A stretch of 64,000 bases of DNA from Pseudalgibacter alginicilyticus. Its GTDB lineage: Bacteria > Bacteroidota > Bacteroidia > Flavobacteriales > Flavobacteriaceae. The DNA is taken from NCBI RefSeq assembly GCF_001310225.1, contig NZ_CP012898.1, positions 868,001 to 932,000 on the forward strand, read 5' to 3'. Below are positions 63,465-64,000 of the stretch, in pieces. The notes beneath the pieces were generated by a model, which had not been told where the DNA came from, did not search any database, and saw nothing but the letters and a program-made list of their open reading frames with translations. A program made the translations under genes and the position numbers. Position 1 is the stretch's first letter, and each line of letters opens with the position of its first letter.

Positions 63465-64000
63465 TTGAACACATCTGAACTAAAAGAATTTCTAAACACT
63501 AAAGTAGCACAATATAACAACCCAAAGTTTATTGAAAGTGACCCAATTCAAATTCCTCATCAATTCTTTAAAAAAGAAGATATTGAAATATCTGGCTTTT
63601 TAACTGCAACTATTGCTTGGGGAAATAGAAAAAGCATTATAGACAATGCCAAACGAATGATGCAGTTGCTTGATGATGCTCCTTATGATTTTATATTGAA
63701 TCATGGGGAAACAGATTTAAGAAAGTTACTACCTTTTGTGCATCGAACATTTAATGGCGAAGATTTTATTCAGTTTATAGTATCACTTCAACATATTTAT
63801 AATAATCATAAAGGTTTAGAAGCTATTTTTTATAAACATTCTGACAAAAATTCACTTCAAAATTCAATTTCAAATTTTAAAAAAACATTTTTCGAAATAG
63901 AACATTTACAGCGTACCCAAAAACATGTTAGCGATCCTTTAAAGAATTCGGCTGCAAAAAGAATAAACATGTTTTTACGGTGGATGGTAAGAAATGATAA
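63465..64000 (+). CDS. TIGR02757 (DUF2400) family protein, N-terminal part (partial)
   Basis: The frame is open from TTG 63465 to the window end (about 178 codons). The start SELKEFLNTKVAQYNNPKF, with SDPIQIPHQF, GFLTATIAWGNRKSIIDNAKRMM and AKRINMFLRWMVRND, is characteristic of TIGR02757, a conserved Bacteroidota family of unknown function. A few codons upstream is TGA, and no ATG is available in front of the conserved block, so a TTG start is likely. The C-terminus is beyond the window. Confidence 0.85.
   Translation, partial: MNTSELKEFLNTKVAQYNNPKFIESDPIQIPHQFFKKEDIEISGFLTATIAWGNRKSIIDNAKRMMQLLDDAPYDFILNHGETDLRKLLPFVHRTFNGEDFIQFIVSLQHIYNNHKGLEAIFYKHSDKNSLQNSISNFKKTFFEIEHLQRTQKHVSDPLKNSAAKRINMFLRWMVRND

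Noticed and set aside
63460-63467. TAAATTTG as a promoter for the TIGR02757 gene
   Set aside because: It overlaps the predicted start codon and lacks a -33 element at normal spacing. It would need a leaderless transcript.
1-64000. CRISPR arrays, tRNA, rRNA, transposases or prophage genes
   Set aside because: None were seen on reading either strand. No repeated spacer pattern, GC-rich RNA gene block or transposase-like protein is present.

Overview
This AT-rich window (roughly one third G+C by eye) comes from a chromosome of a Bacteroidota bacterium, almost certainly a marine-type member of the Flavobacteriaceae. The evidence is the mix of families (thrA-thrB-thrC order, bacillithiol BshA and YtxJ, Bacteroidota LptD, an ACR3 arsenic operon, GH88 and alginate-export type proteins, TIGR02757 protein), the near absence of Shine-Dalgarno sequences, and several exact matches to the Bacteroidota -7 promoter element TAnnTTTG. 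No rRNA, tRNA, CRISPR array, insertion sequence or prophage gene was seen. Genus cannot be fixed from the window.

Layout. 1-2880: end of aspartokinase/homoserine dehydrogenase, then homoserine kinase and threonine synthase. 2896-10066: a hybrid histidine kinase, GcvT, glutaminase, an RmlD-like reductase, pterin carbinolamine dehydratase, YebC and a patatin lipase. 10110-22124: a mostly minus-strand block with bacillithiol synthase BshA and envelope functions (GH3/beta-lactamase fusion, an HdrB/HdrC-like iron-sulfur pair, an MCE protein, an AmiC-like amidase), divergent from LptD. 22446-26579: RidA, a second hybrid kinase, GMP reductase and a KDG-kinase-like sugar kinase. 26815-33616: a tight three-gene cassette (transglutaminase-amidoligase fusion, circularly permuted ATP-grasp with alpha-E domain, second transglutaminase). 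This looks like an uncharacterised peptide-bond-forming system and is the most attractive unknown here. 33821-40977: GlyA, a lipoprotein, YtxJ, ClpB and a DeoC-like protein with altered catalytic positions. 40989-47623: PxpABC 5-oxoprolinase, a DUF2891 lipoprotein, YifB and an outer-membrane porin.

47982-55015 is an almost complete molybdenum-cofactor operon (moeA, ModE-like DNA-binding protein, TauE/SafE permease, mobA, moaD, moeB-rhodanese, moaE, moaCB, moaA) without any molybdoenzyme in the window. Two near-identical dyads lie between it and the divergent porin. 55183-56421 is a GH88 lipoprotein. 56690-59239 is an arsenic operon (arsR, DUF6428, arsC, acr3) in which the operator-like sequence before arsR is repeated before the second gene. 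The end carries a small membrane protein, FolE, LolD, an MFS transporter, a lipoprotein and the start of a TIGR02757 protein that runs off the window.

The genes are mainly housekeeping: amino-acid and one-carbon metabolism, envelope biogenesis, thiol redox and cofactor synthesis. Accessory points of interest are the amidoligase/ATP-grasp cassette, the divergent DeoC, the duplicated ars operator, the tandem dyads upstream of the molybdenum-cofactor operon, and a 36-bp near-uninterrupted palindrome in front of the MCE gene. All functions are inferred from sequence recognition without database searches.
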